From: Paragordius varius
Taxonomy: Eukaryota > Nematomorpha
NCBI GenBank assembly: GCA_964247055.1
Contig: OZ176052.1
Location: 2,480,001 to 2,544,000, forward strand
Direction of reading: 5' to 3'
DNA length: 64,000 bases
Shown: positions 1 through 13,754 of the stretch, piece by piece
Numbering within the stretch: the first letter of the stretch is position 1
Layout: the number at the start of each line of letters is the position of its first letter
Made by a program: the position numbers and the translations under genes
The notes under the pieces: model-generated
Seen by the model: only the letters and a program-made list of their open reading frames with translations
Database searches by the model: none
Told to the model about the DNA's origin: nothing

Positions 1-752
1 CTATATAGCTGTTTTTACCGTAAGCTGCCAATTTGGGGCCTTTACACCAGTAAACAATATATTAGTATGATTGCAAAGTTTTGAAAATATAATAAAGCAT
101 TGTTTAAAAAATCCTATCAGATCATAACTATAAAATAATGTTTCGAAATAATTCACATATATGGATCACAAATTCGCCGACCCTTTTTTTCAAATAGCGC
201 CTCCACAAGAAATCCGAAAGATTTTCACATTTTAAATAAATATTGCCATTATATTATATATTTTGATCATATTTTTAGTAATAACGCATTTAGTTGCCAT
301 AATTATTTTCATTAAAAATATGCTGACTAATTTTGCGATTTTACGCGAGCATTTACCAGAAAAATACAACCAACCTTCATATATCTCGTAAGCCCAAAGT
401 CTTAAAGAAATTTTGATTATTTCTCCGAATATATTATTTTGTTTAAAATATTTATTTAAAGACCATAGGTTTTGTGGCAATGTGAATAAATAATAATGTT
501 GATGCGTAAAATTTTCAAATCTTCAAATATACTAAAATATAATTATCTATTCTAACTTTAAATTATTATGTTTTATTTATTAAATTTTAATTTTATTACA
601 GCTTACCACCCTGTGTTTTCGTTAGCTGATATAGATAATTTATTGGCATTAATGACGAAAATTGTATTATGCCAAATGTCAAATCATTTAAGTAAGCAAC
701 CACATATGTTATCATATGATTATATTTGAAAACAAAGGGCTTATTTTAAGAA
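1..752. other. 5' flank of ATG2, no gene seen
   Basis: AT-rich sequence upstream of the ATG2 start codon. The open frames here are short, low in complexity and show no family resemblance or splice structure. No upstream coding exon is needed, because the protein starting at 753 begins exactly where ATG2 proteins begin. A promoter must lie here or further upstream, but I see no motif I would defend. Confidence 0.5.
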
Positions 753-1425
753 ATGCCCTGGTACTTTCCGTGGTCTGAAACGTTAGTTTTAAAAGCATAC
801 CGCTATGTATTAAACCGTTATTTTGGTTTTTATATATCGGAAAAGCTTATTTTAAATCAGTTGGATATAGATATATCATTAGGAACTAGTTCGATTAAAG
901 ATGTATCCCTCAATATTGAAGTAATAATATATTTTATTTAGAACATAAATCAATTCTTACGTGATTTCAACATTCCCTTGGAATTGGAAAGCGGATTTGT
1001 GAAAAATGTGTACTTCAAAATACCCTGGTCATCAATTTTTACTTCTGCTTCGGAAATTGAGTTGATTGATGTCGACCTCATATTTCGATTAAAAAATATT
1101 TCTGATAACAAAAAAAGTATTTTTTCTACTAACTACTAGAATTAGAAATCCATGTCCCATGCATGACCGATAGTGTGGCTCTTGTAAAAGAATATTTGCA
1201 AAAGGATGGTACGAACGTTGATTTTGCCGATAATGATGTGAATAATTTTGAGGGTGTAGAATTGTTCGCTCATACATTAGATTCAAGTTTATAATTTTAT
1301 TTTACATTTATAGTATTAACTCGCATAAAGTTTTTGGCCAAGAATATTAATGTCCACCTAATAATGGACCCCCCTAACTACCCTTCACACAATCAATATG
1401 GATCCTTTAAATTACATATACCAAG
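753..1425 (+). CDS. ATG2: ATG2 exons 1-4: chorein N-terminal region
   Basis: Four exons separated by introns of 21, 23 and 27 nt encode the chorein-like lipid entry end of ATG2. Exon 1 gives MPWYFPWSETLVLKAYRYVL and further on LGTSSIKDVSL, matching the animal pattern of a PWSE start and an LxQGTxSL-type segment. Exon 2 contains LESGFVKNVYFKIPWSSI, the counterpart of the human VTEGFIQSISLSVPWGSL segment. Exon 3 ends in GVELFAHTLDS and exon 4 starts ILTRIKFLAKNINVHL, the counterpart of human AQTIETVLRRIKVTF. Junctions keep frame, and exon 4 (ending at 1425) joins exon 5 at 2002 as LHIP/SFLFYDMD. Confidence 0.92.
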
Positions 1426-4400
1426 GTATGTAATATGAGCTAACTTTTATATTATAAATATGACAAAAATATTTATTACTTTCAGTTAATGGATTATGGA
1501 AAAAATAAACAAAGGGGTATATAGAGTGCTCTTTTTATGTATAAAAGAGTTGGATGACTTTAATAGATTTTTGTATCTGTATTACCATTTAATGATAGGT
1601 TAATGAATATAGCAAAATTTACTGGTTGTCAATACTATCATCTTAAAAGAGAGATTACCTCCTTTAAGAACATTATATATTTCTAAGTTGGGTGCTTAGA
1701 ATTTAGATTCATTTAATTTATATTATTTCATATTTAAATGAGACAAAGGCATTCTTTTTTCGCAATTAAGTGATCGAACAACTAATTTTTCCAAGGTTTA
1801 GGGATAATTTATATTTAAAATTTTACCAATATACTCATTTATAGTTTTCCAATGTCTTGCTTAAAATTTTAAATCAGAACCAATTATTTGCCGTTTTTTG
1901 TGCATTTTTATTGGAAATATTTATATTATAAATAATTGCAATATATTTGACACTATTAATTTATCCAAATTTTAATCTTGTTTTCATATATACTTATATA
2001 GCTTCCTTTTCTATGACATGGATTGTGACAACAAAAATGGCACGAAACCACCCGACTTTAATCAAAAATTGGGCCAGACTCCCCCTGTACCAGAAATCGA
2101 AAATCTTGATAAAAGCTTAAACACCGATAATGACGACGGTGTCATTAAACAATTTGAAATCAAAGCACCCATAATGATATCTTTTGATCTCAATGCTCAT
2201 TTTCCTAATCCCATTAAAAGCAGCGCAGTTAATAATATTAACATCATTCCTAAACCGCATAGTGAAAATATATTGAATACCTCGTCCATGAATAATATTA
2301 ACAAAATATTTGTTAACAGTAATTTTGTCCCATTCTTGGCTATAACATCAAATACAGTGGCACACATTATGAAAAGAAACAAAAGTCAATGCAATAATTC
2401 TGAAAAGTTACCATTTCAAGACTCTGAAAATTTAACAATACCAGCTTTAAACCATGAGCCCACGAATATTAATAGTGTTGAAAATATGCCTGATATTACC
2501 AAAGTAATTTATTTTTGTGGTATAATTTCTTTACTACTTGTCACATTATTCATTTATTTTGCAGCTTTTGAAGACTAGTATTGATTTTTAATTTTAAAAC
2601 AAGATAATTTTCTATTGATTTTTGATTTTAATTAAATTATACATTAACCATACATCATTAAATATTATTATCCAGGTATTATATTTGCCACATTGTTTCT
2701 TTTATAATATATATATAAAATTATTATAGGTGAATATATCGATTCAAATCGGCACAATTCATGCAATTTTTCCACCTTCATTGGCCTATGCGATACAAAA
2801 TTTGGTTAGTGCTGTCCTAGAACGTAAGTTAAATTGAAATAATTATTTAATATATATTTTTCTTATAAATATTAATAAAGAAATCACTGTTTATAACATA
2901 TTATTCTTTTAATAAAATATCAGATAAGGTGTGAAAGATAGGGATTTTTAAAAAATTGATCATGTTCCACTGGAAGAATTATTTTAAACACGTAAAAATC
3001 CTCATAAACATTATTTCTTTAGAAATATCCCAATTTTGCATATATTTTTAAATCTTTATTCCCTTTTAATCGATTATCAAATTATGATAAATTATAAATT
3101 TTTGGTCATCTTTTTTAATAAAACATTGGCATTTAATGAATATGATTTATGTTCAAAATATAGTTATTAAAATTCGGTTTATTTAAAAACGATCGAATAT
3201 CACCTAATTTTTATACTTATAAAATATACCAATGAATAAAGTTGTCAAAATGTTGAGTTAACTCCATAATTTTACTATTTACCATAGGTTCTGGTAATGA
3301 TGTGGTTGATAAAAGAAGCATTCCTATCGCTGAGAAAACGGAATACAAACAATGTGTACTTCAAATACTGACCCTTAATTTAAATATAAATATGATCAAA
3401 TGCCTTTTACCGTATGAAGATTTGACTTGCAGTAAAAATGGACACAATATAGCGAAATTAATGGCTAACGAGATGCAACAATATTTTGATTCATATTTAG
3501 AAAATGATGATTCATTTAATCTGGGTTCAGGAACACAATTTTACGAAAGAGATCACTTAAGGTATCCAAATTTTGTATTATAATATCTGTATCATCTTTT
3601 TGGTTTTAACATACTTTGTTTTTTGTTACAGGTTAACCATGAATAATCTAAATATAATGCACACTGCTCATACATTTTCAACATCAAATCAAATTCAACA
3701 CGTAGCCTTAAAAGTTGAGATTAGTACAATTCAAGAATATATACTTTCTAATTGTAATTCCAAAATAACCGGGAACACAATAAAACCAATCATTAGTTCT
3801 AGCAGATCAGAGAGAGAAGCTGGATATGTGAATATACTAAAATTGAGTCAAATATGCGTTGATTATACAGATGTTGTAGCTATGACGAATATGCCAAAGG
3901 AAAACATAAGTATGCAAAACACGCTAACTCCCGATTTCTTAAAATCTCTCGGTAAGACTTTTAAATTGCAACACCACATTTCTTCAAAACCAACGCTTGA
4001 GATCTGTGTCGAAATGATTGATATTCAACAATTTGATATAACACTTTTCGAAAGAATGCAAATTTGGATTCTGGCGGCGAATAAACGGCTAAACGATTTA
4101 TCATTAAATCTACCGATTGTGTCTCAGTTGTCATCGACTACCTCCTTGAAAGCTTATAACAAAACATTTTTTCAAGAATATAAGGCAAGTTCTACATTTT
4201 TTTCATATTTTTCGTTTTCAAAATACTGATAAATAATATTGGTAGTCCTTATGTTATTTGCATACATATATTCTATTAAATTTATAAATATATATGTATA
4301 TAACTTCAGAAATCATACGTTGATGAAATTGGCTACTCATTTGGATATCAAACACAACAACATTATTCATCTTCCGCTAAATTAAATATTCTATTTAACA

Positions 4401-7400
4401 TTGACAAAATTAATATCGTTATAAGGTATAACATTTATTAATAAGTAATCGTCTGCTTTTACAATTAGTTATTTATCGTCTGCCTTTCTTATCGATAATT
4501 TTTACATGAAAGTTTATATCTTAACTTTTTTTTAGTTATTCGCAAAAATATCTTTGAAAAATATCTCTCTAGATTAATTGATTTTGATTGTACTTTTTTT
4601 GGTAATGATATATGTATCAATCTCAGATTTCCACAATCTAATAATCGCCACAAAGCAAATAAAACTGAAACGAGCTCAAGCCTGTTTCCCGACTCAAACA
4701 ATTGTAACGGTTGGTGGGATCTAAAATTAAGACCCGATGAATGTTTGTACGTTAGCGTTAAAAAATTACAGTGCAATCTACAAATAAACCCCAAATCTAT
4801 GGAATTAACTGATATAACTTTATTTGATGCCAATTTTAATGAAACACAAGGTATCTTCCATAATTATAATTTAGAGTTCCCACTTTTCCGTAATAATTTA
4901 TGATAATCATTTTTATGTTCATTTAGTTGACATTATTTAATTTTAATTTAATGATTGGTATTTTTATTAATTTGTTAATTTTAATATTCTTTGGCTCTAT
5001 AACATATATTTTTAATCGCAGTGAGCTTTGGTTTAAATATTGGTTCTGAAAAAGGAGAAAAATCTAGAAAAACTATCCCACTTGTAAGTATTGTGTCCAA
5101 AAAAGATGTTTCCTCCCAAAATCTAGTTTTTAGACCCAAGTTTGTTTTTTTACATTGTATATCGCTTTTCTTATTTTATCTCATAATTTCTATTTTTTAC
5201 TATTTTTTTCTGCTTTAAGTTTCCATATTGAAAAAACGACTAAACCGTTTATTGAACCATCCCTTTGGTCTTTGGAGGATGTAAATCAATCTACCGATGG
5301 TCAAATGTATTTAAGTGCCCTATCATCTACCAATTCAAATTATACTACATACAATCCTAGTACAAAATGTGGAACCAGACCTCCAAGTTTATATCCATTT
5401 TGATTCTATGGAGTGTGAAATTTTGTTTTTTTCCGAAAAAAATTCAATGAGATATATAAAAATTTATAAATTGTTAATTTTACTTCCGAATTCGGCATCT
5501 TTCTCATATTTTTTTATATTATTACAGTCATTCATACCAAGATTTGTCTAATAATCGCATATAATTGTTTTTGGTATTTTTATATTGTTTTATGTAAAAT
5601 ATGGCATATTTAAGGCTTAAAGAACGCGCATGTTGAAAGTTAACAATATAAAAATAATCATAACAATAAAATGCGTACGAAAAACAAATCTACGCAATAT
5701 ATACACATATATATATAAATATATTTTTAGCGCTTTACGAGGAAGATATTAAGGAGGAACCCGATGAGCATTTTTATCACACGCTTATGTTTAATATGTC
5801 AAATGATCCCTCCTTTGAATCCCCTTATCAAAATGGTGAAAAATATATAAAAAACCAAACTCCTTTTAAAAGTTTATCATCCGCTAATCAAAAGTCAAAT
5901 ACTAACGCCAATAAAGCTCATCAATTTGGTATGCTCGTAATGTGTTATATGTTTATATATATAAATATAGCAAAATGTTTTTACATTTAAAAGAAATTCA
6001 AATATTTTACTTTTTAAAGGGTCATGATGCGTATTAACCATGTAATTTTCCAAAATTGGGTTATGGGCGGGGGCGCGGTCCATTATATTATTCTACTAAA
6101 TAAGATATATTTTAAATTGTAAATATTTTTCCTCTTATATGTAAACGGTATTAATTTCTTTTTAATTTTTCTAGCCACGACAAACTCACATGGTAAACGT
6201 TCGACTACCAATAGCACTGATCCAAATTCTAATACCGAACCATTGTCAAATACAATGTATAATGCGCCTAATAGCTCAAATACACCGCAACATCCATCTC
6301 CTTTCACTCGTAAAAAGGTTTTGTATGAGAATAAACAGGTATATTCCATGGGTAATGCTATATTATTTTATGATTATTTGGATATTAAATTATTAAACGT
6401 TTTTAGAATTTTTTTTCATTTTTTTATTAATAATTTATCATAAAAATAACATAATTTACAATGGGCTAAATTTAGTTGAATAAAAGAAATTGGAATACTA
6501 GATTTAAGTTGAGGTTTTTGACTGATAAATATTAAAAACCGGTTTCACAATCACAACCCGTTAATATTGATTATGTAGATATATACTAACAACATAATGA
6601 AATTAAACAAAATTAATCAAAATATTGACTTTTATCACTGCTATTTGATAAAAATTGACTTATTTCTTTTTTATCAAATTAGCTAAATATATGCTTACAT
6701 CCTTTTGTTATAATGAAAAATGTTATTATGATTTTATAATATAATTTTTAGTTGATACTACCCGGATCCCGTGAAGAAATGTTAAATTTTATAAATTATC
6801 ATCAATCGTTAATGCATTACAAAGTGGAAATCTATCTTCCAATAGTTAATGTCACATTACCAGAAAAAATATCATTGGAACTTATTTACAATAGGTAAAG
6901 AAGCTAGATAGTAAAATCCTAGTTATAAAATTAAAAACAATTATACACAAATTTATTTGAAGCAGTTTAGGAAAGTTTTAAAATTAGAATGATTAGAATC
7001 AAAAACTTAACAATTTATTTACTTATTTTAAAATTTTTTACGATGACAGGAAAAAGCTGTTTTGTTTTAATTTACAAAACCTTGCGGCTCCATTTAATTA
7101 ATAAAAATTCCAAATATCCTTCTTGTAACGAAAAATATATTTAAATAAGTTTTTCATATGTTTCATTTTTTTATATTAACTCGTACACACAGTTTTAAAA
7201 TTTTATTTGTTGTGTTATTTCCTAGAGTCTACAATGATCTTTTATTATGGATCCCATGTAATCCTTTCTACGAACTTAATATGCATATGAAGAAAAGCAA
7301 AACCAATACTGCTTTAACCAACGATCAAAATTGGCATAATTGCAATAATAAGCCAGTTCACAATTATTCAAATAGCAATATTAATGGAAAAACTTATATG

Positions 7401-10400
7401 GATAAAAGGAAAATCGCAACATCGGGTGGTGTGGGTGTGCCATATAATAATTTAGATGGTCAAAACAATTTAACGGATTGGCGAATAACGAGTGACGTGT
7501 TTAAAGGTTTAGAAATAATTATTATTTTTTAAATTTTTTTCAAATAAATATTTAATAAAATTATATAAATTAATTTGTAATTTACATTTTATAAATTGGC
7601 TCATGGTTTAAAAATTTGTTAACCTGAATATACACATAAGTATGAAAGAATCCCAACTCTTTAAATAAAGAAAGATTTAAAATTTAAATTATGAGCCTAT
7701 TTATGAGTTTCTTAAAAATTAATTTTTGTTTAATGTCTTCCCAATAATAAGACAATCAAGTTTTTCAGCTATATCAAATACTGACTTAAATTTAGATGTT
7801 TCCCCAATAACATGTAAAAATAGATTTAAACATAATTATTTCATGGTAATAAGTGTGTGTGACTTTCTACAAAATGTAATTTTACCAATACATTTATTTA
7901 TTTATTTTTTATCACGTTATATATTCTTAGGTGAACCAAAACATAAGCCCCAACATTCAACGTATAATAATTCTTCATGGATGTTTGGACAATTAGATAC
8001 GTTTGTTAATCAAGAATCATCCGCCATTTCTTCCTATGAACAATTTGAAAACTCTTTGGATGGAAATGGTTCTAAGAAAATGGGAAATAAAAATCATCCG
8101 AAAAACGAAAAAACTAACAATAAGACTTTTGAATCGTCCACAGTTAAAACCAAAACTAAACAGCCTATAAATAATGACAATAGCAAAAAAAATACGAATG
8201 GTGATAACGGTGCGCATGAAGGTTAATAATTTATTCTGATATATATGATACTGACTCTTTTTTGCATTTAAATTGATCTTATAAAACCAATCTTTTAAAT
8301 CAATCTCAATCACTCACCACCATTTTATGCATCATTTTGCGCTTGTTTTAATGATATAGTATATTAAAATTTTAAATTTAAAGATTTTCACGAAAATATT
8401 TAAATAATATAAATTTTAATTATCGCGTTCGTACTTGAGCAAATTTGATTTCAGAAATCGCAGTAAACTAAAATTTGCATTCTAGTATTATCTAAGACTA
8501 AACTTCAAAAATACAGATTTTTTGATACATATAAAACAGTGCAAATATAAATGGAATGGTTATTTAATACTATATTATACCAATCTTTTTATAATAATGT
8601 ATATTGTACCAACAACTCGGTATTTTGCTAGGGTTGTGGTAAATGTTTCGCAGAAAAGGTTAAATACGCTTATATGATATTTTCGGTACTAAAAGTTATA
8701 ATCGCTAGATATCCTTCGGTTTTCTCATTTACCGGTTAGTATAATAATTTGAAAACTGGAATATAAATTCATTATATTGACCCCGTCTAATACATGAGTT
8801 TTTATCTGCATTATAATTTTTATTTAAAGAAAAAATTGAATTTTAATATTTTTTTTTTAAAATTACAGTTAGTTTTTTAATATATAATATTCAAACTGAA
8901 TAAATGTTTACCTTTTTATTGTTTTTTTCCTATCAAAAGAGCTCCAAAATACCGAAAAAATAGTATTTAATTAAACGTTTAACTTAAAAATTTTGACCTT
9001 ATTTAAAAATCTTAAAATTGTACGAGGATGCATAGTTTAGTTGCTTCATTATTAAAAAGCTTATTAGCACATACCATACCAAATATCTAAATTTAGATTC
9101 AAGTGAATCGTTTAATGGAAATTCCGAGGAATACGATACCAAAGACTCCAGTCCAGACAGATTTGATGAAAAAGTCGAGTTGTCTCCCATAGATCAAGAA
9201 AATGATGATCCCTTAAAATTATCATTTTTATTTGTTTTGGATGAAGTTAACATTACGTTAAATTCAGCATCTACCAATGATGAAATGTATTTCATGGTAA
9301 TTCGTATTTTTTGAATTTCGCCCTTTATTAATTAAAGATTTTTCTTTAAAATATATGACATCCTGCGTTTATTAAATTAAAAAAATAATTGATTTTGCGC
9401 ATATTAAGGGAGCGCGATGAATTATAACTATACTTACACTTTCTAGCATTTTGCATTTATATTATTAAAAATTTTATTCACAGTTGATAGATATCATCAC
9501 ATATTAATCCAATACCCATAAATTTCTAAAGAGATTGATATTAATATTTATTCATACATCATATAACCTATTTTTTTTATCAAAACTACCAATTTATCTT
9601 TTCAATAAAATTTAATATTTAATTTATGATATTACACAGGCAAATAAAGATAAAACAACATCAACACCTTGCAACAAAGGCATGTTTTACAGATTTGGAG
9701 CCCAATTGAAGGATGGATTTGTGTTTGGGACATTTTTCAATCAAGAAAAGCATTGTAACCCACAAGATGTGCTTGTTCGATTCCAAAATTTCGCTACACA
9801 TTTTGAAAGTATTTTTATATTTTTGCGCTTTTTAAATATTTTTTGTATGGAATTATATGCAGATGTGCCAAATAATGTTTAAATATAAATTACCTATATA
9901 GGGTTTAATTTTAAATTTGAACGTTTTTTATAAGTATAATATAGTATCTTTTTCAAAAATATTAAATGATGCAATCAGGATCTAGAATTTCTACCCAAAA
10001 ATAAATTAAAATCTCGTTTTATAAGGTTACTTTGAAAGCTCCGTTCATTCCATATATCGAAATGGGGTTGATCCAATAATCAATTTTACCCCTATTTTTT
10101 ATTTTATCAACACGTTATCTAATACAATGGAAAAAATAAATGAAAATTGGATCAAAAATTATAATAATAAGTGTATTTCTAAAAGTATACCTTTTTTAAA
10201 AAATAACTCATAGGTTATTCATCAGAGGACAAATTCAATAGCAAAAACAGTGTGACGTCTACTGAAGATTGTGATTTTATGCAGTCGCTTGCACCTTTAT
10301 TTACTCAAAAACCTGGACCTGCCAATAACACTAACAACACCATGGTAAAAGTTGGTAGCAATCGGAAGCCCAACTTTTTACATAATTTCCAGCAAAATTT

Positions 10401-13400
10401 ACACAATAATACAGTAAAATTTGAAAACGTTAAAATTAAAAGACAAATCCATTTTAATATAATACAACCCTGGCTTTTTAGAACCAAAATTTTTAAATAA
10501 CCTATTTTGGGGAAGAGATGTATAATAACACTTTCAATTATATATTTCACAATTGTAATCATTTAGGGGTTATATATAAAAATCAGGCCATGAGGAGCAT
10601 TAAATGTAAAAAATATTTGTCTTTTAGTTTTGTTGCTATAATTTTAATATTAATCTGTATTTATTAATCGACAGATAAATGAAGCAACAAGAATTCAGGC
10701 CTCTGCTAAAATCAACACAGGTGGTAGCCTTACAGAATTGTATGATGAAATAAGTTTAGATGAAGATCCACATTTGTTGTATAATAATAACCCTAATAAT
10801 CCTAATAACCCTTATGCTAACTACCCAATGATAAACCCATTAAATTTTTTGAATCCTTCTAATGCAAATAATAATAACAATAATCCATTTACCAGTGAAG
10901 ACGATGATAAATTTTCTTTGTATGAAACTACGAATTCATCTTCGTTAAATGATTTACACCATTGCAATTATGGTATATTGATTGTGATTTTTATTATATA
11001 TGAATTTAGTTTTCTCGTATTATAGAATGTAAAAATATTAATATATTGGTATGTTTTAAGGTACAATTAGGTTGTAAAAGTTTGTATGTTACTTTTAGTT
11101 TAATTATGTGCACAAAACAGAATAATATCTATCTGTATTATACAGCTTTTAAAATAGCTGAGAGCTCCATGTTAATAGTGAAATGATAAGATAGAATACT
11201 AGAATGATAATCTGTATGATGCATATCAAATTAAATTTAACCGGCACAAATCATATTTATTTTTATGAGACATAAAAATGCAAATTTTTAGTTTTGGCTA
11301 AAGCAAAAAATGGATATAACTTTATTTCTGGTATTTTAGACGCATTAACATTTCGATATTCCTAATACTGCGACTCTCCTTTTTGTAACACATTTTATAG
11401 GAATTATTGAGTTTTTATAAAAATATATATTAGTGGTAAATATTTACTTATTGAACCGATTTAAATTTAATTAATTTTTCTTTTTTGCTTTTAAAGATGG
11501 AATGGACGATAATTCTTCAATTGGTCACAAAGATCCCATTATAAAGCTCAAATATCGAATCTATCAAACTGCACTTAATTTGCAAGAAACGCAAAATAAT
11601 AGCGGCAACAAATTAGATGACCAGGGTAGTGTTAAGTCATCTTCTATATCATCTTCCTTTAAAGAAAGGTAAGATTTTTATAAATGTTTTTAGCATAATA
11701 TAGGAATTGGAGACGTATGGTGGAATACTTTGATTGCATTATGTAAAATTAGATAGCAAATTTGAATTTTATTGATAATGGCTTTACCCCCGAACTATTC
11801 GATTTTTTAGAATTGTCTTTAAATTTATATAGTAAATTGAATTCAACCATATTATAGTAATCTTTAATGCGTAAAAATATTAACAATTTATTGTTTATTA
11901 GCAAAATAGAGTTACCCGTTTATATCAATATTTGTTTATTAATGTCTACGAATTAAAACTTTAATTTTTATAAGTGTGTTATTTAAATGACAATAATTTT
12001 TATTATGTATATGATATTTTAATAGATTAAAGCAACAAAAAATGTTTTTAAACGCTATCCCTTCCTTTTTGACTCCGTCAATGGCTGATGATATGATTGC
12101 TATTTCAGCTAAATCAAGATTTAACCGCGCTTCTGGCATAAAAGTAATATTAAAAAAATATAGTGTTTTATATTTCACATTCTTTTTTAAATTGCACTTT
12201 AAAGAATGTTTTTTTTGAGAAAAGCGATATTTTTAAATTATTTCCTTTTTGAAATATATAACAATTTATCTTTATACCATATCCCTATTGTGAAACCTGT
12301 CAATTATTATTTTAGTAGCCTAATAATTTTACTACACATTATTTAGGATGCCTTTGTCAAATTACTTATTTTAATATATTTGCTCATATCTAATTCTAGG
12401 GATAGTTATACAACATTTATTTTGTGTTAGGAAACCATTTTATCGTTGGCTTTTCATCGAACTCAATTACATCATGTCATACTTCCAAGCTATCGCGATT
12501 GGGTGGCTTGTTTGGCCCATTATTTTTCTATCCGAGATTTTGGGGAATGTAAAATTGTTCCGGTTCATAGACTTAATCAATTGCATTTACAATTTTATGA
12601 TTGCACTATCCTATACAAGTTTGATTTGTTTGATTTACAATTTTATGTTATATGTTGAAATTTTAACTTAAATTTTTTACCGTGGTATGTATATGGTCTT
12701 TTAGATATTTTTATACTCATTTATTAATGTATATATATTAATTTAGAACAGGGGTGAAATGGCTTCGCGGGCCGCATTTGGAAAATATATAGGCATTAAT
12801 TAATATTTAGATTTCAAACAAAAACTGTAAAAAAATGGAAAAAACAACATAAATACTATTTATTTCACCAATTTTTGCAGAGTTTTGTTTAAGAAATATT
12901 AATTTTACTCAGATTTTATGAGCATATTTTTGCAAATTATGGAATTTTTATATATTTGGTAATTTGCCAAATTTTTCGCGGGTCGCACTTAATATCTCGG
13001 AGGCGCGGATGTTATCCCTGACTTACAATTTCTCTTATTATTTTATACCCTAATATACCCTTAACCTTTAAATTTAATTGGATTAGAAGTTTATTTAATT
13101 TTTCATTATTATACAAAATATTTTTTTGTTATAGACCATTGTATCTTCCATTCCAAGTTTACATTGAACTTGGTTCGTTTAACATATCAAACCGAGCACT
13201 TATACTGCCAAAATCATCCGAAATTAAGTATACCTTTTATTTTTTGTTTTGTTTATTAAATATATAATGTTTTGATCAAATTTATTTATCCTTATTTAAA
13301 ACAGATTTCTTGTCGAAGATAGCTCCTTATATATCAGGAAATTCCTAGATATGGTTGAGATTAATAATGTTAGCGTCCCACTACTATCAAGTTATATTTT

Positions 13401-13706
13401 TTATTTAAAATCTGAATAAATTTTTAACAACATAATTTTAAGTAGGATCAACTAATGAAATCACAATAAAAAATTTTTTTATTTTATTTGTAATATATTT
13501 ATATTTTTTAAACAGAATTCATTAAAGTTGCTAGTGTCGGCATGTGTGAAATAACTATAGCCAAAAGGCAAATTGATTCTACATCACCCAATAACTCAAA
13601 CGCAGCCACTAATGTATTTTATGATATTTTACATTATCATTTTTCCCTCAATCTTTTATTATGAAATAGTTTTCATACAACAAAATAGATAAATTGGTTT
13701 TTTTTA

Positions 13707-13754
<48 letters not shown>

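Noticed and set aside
232-480. 82-codon minus-strand frame upstream of ATG2
   Set aside because: Composition follows the AT background, with no homology or splice context.
1486-1519. Extra ATG2 exon (LMDYGKNKQR)
   Set aside because: Direct joining of 1425 to 2002 keeps phase and matches the human order better (LHIP then FLFYDMD), so this segment is intronic.
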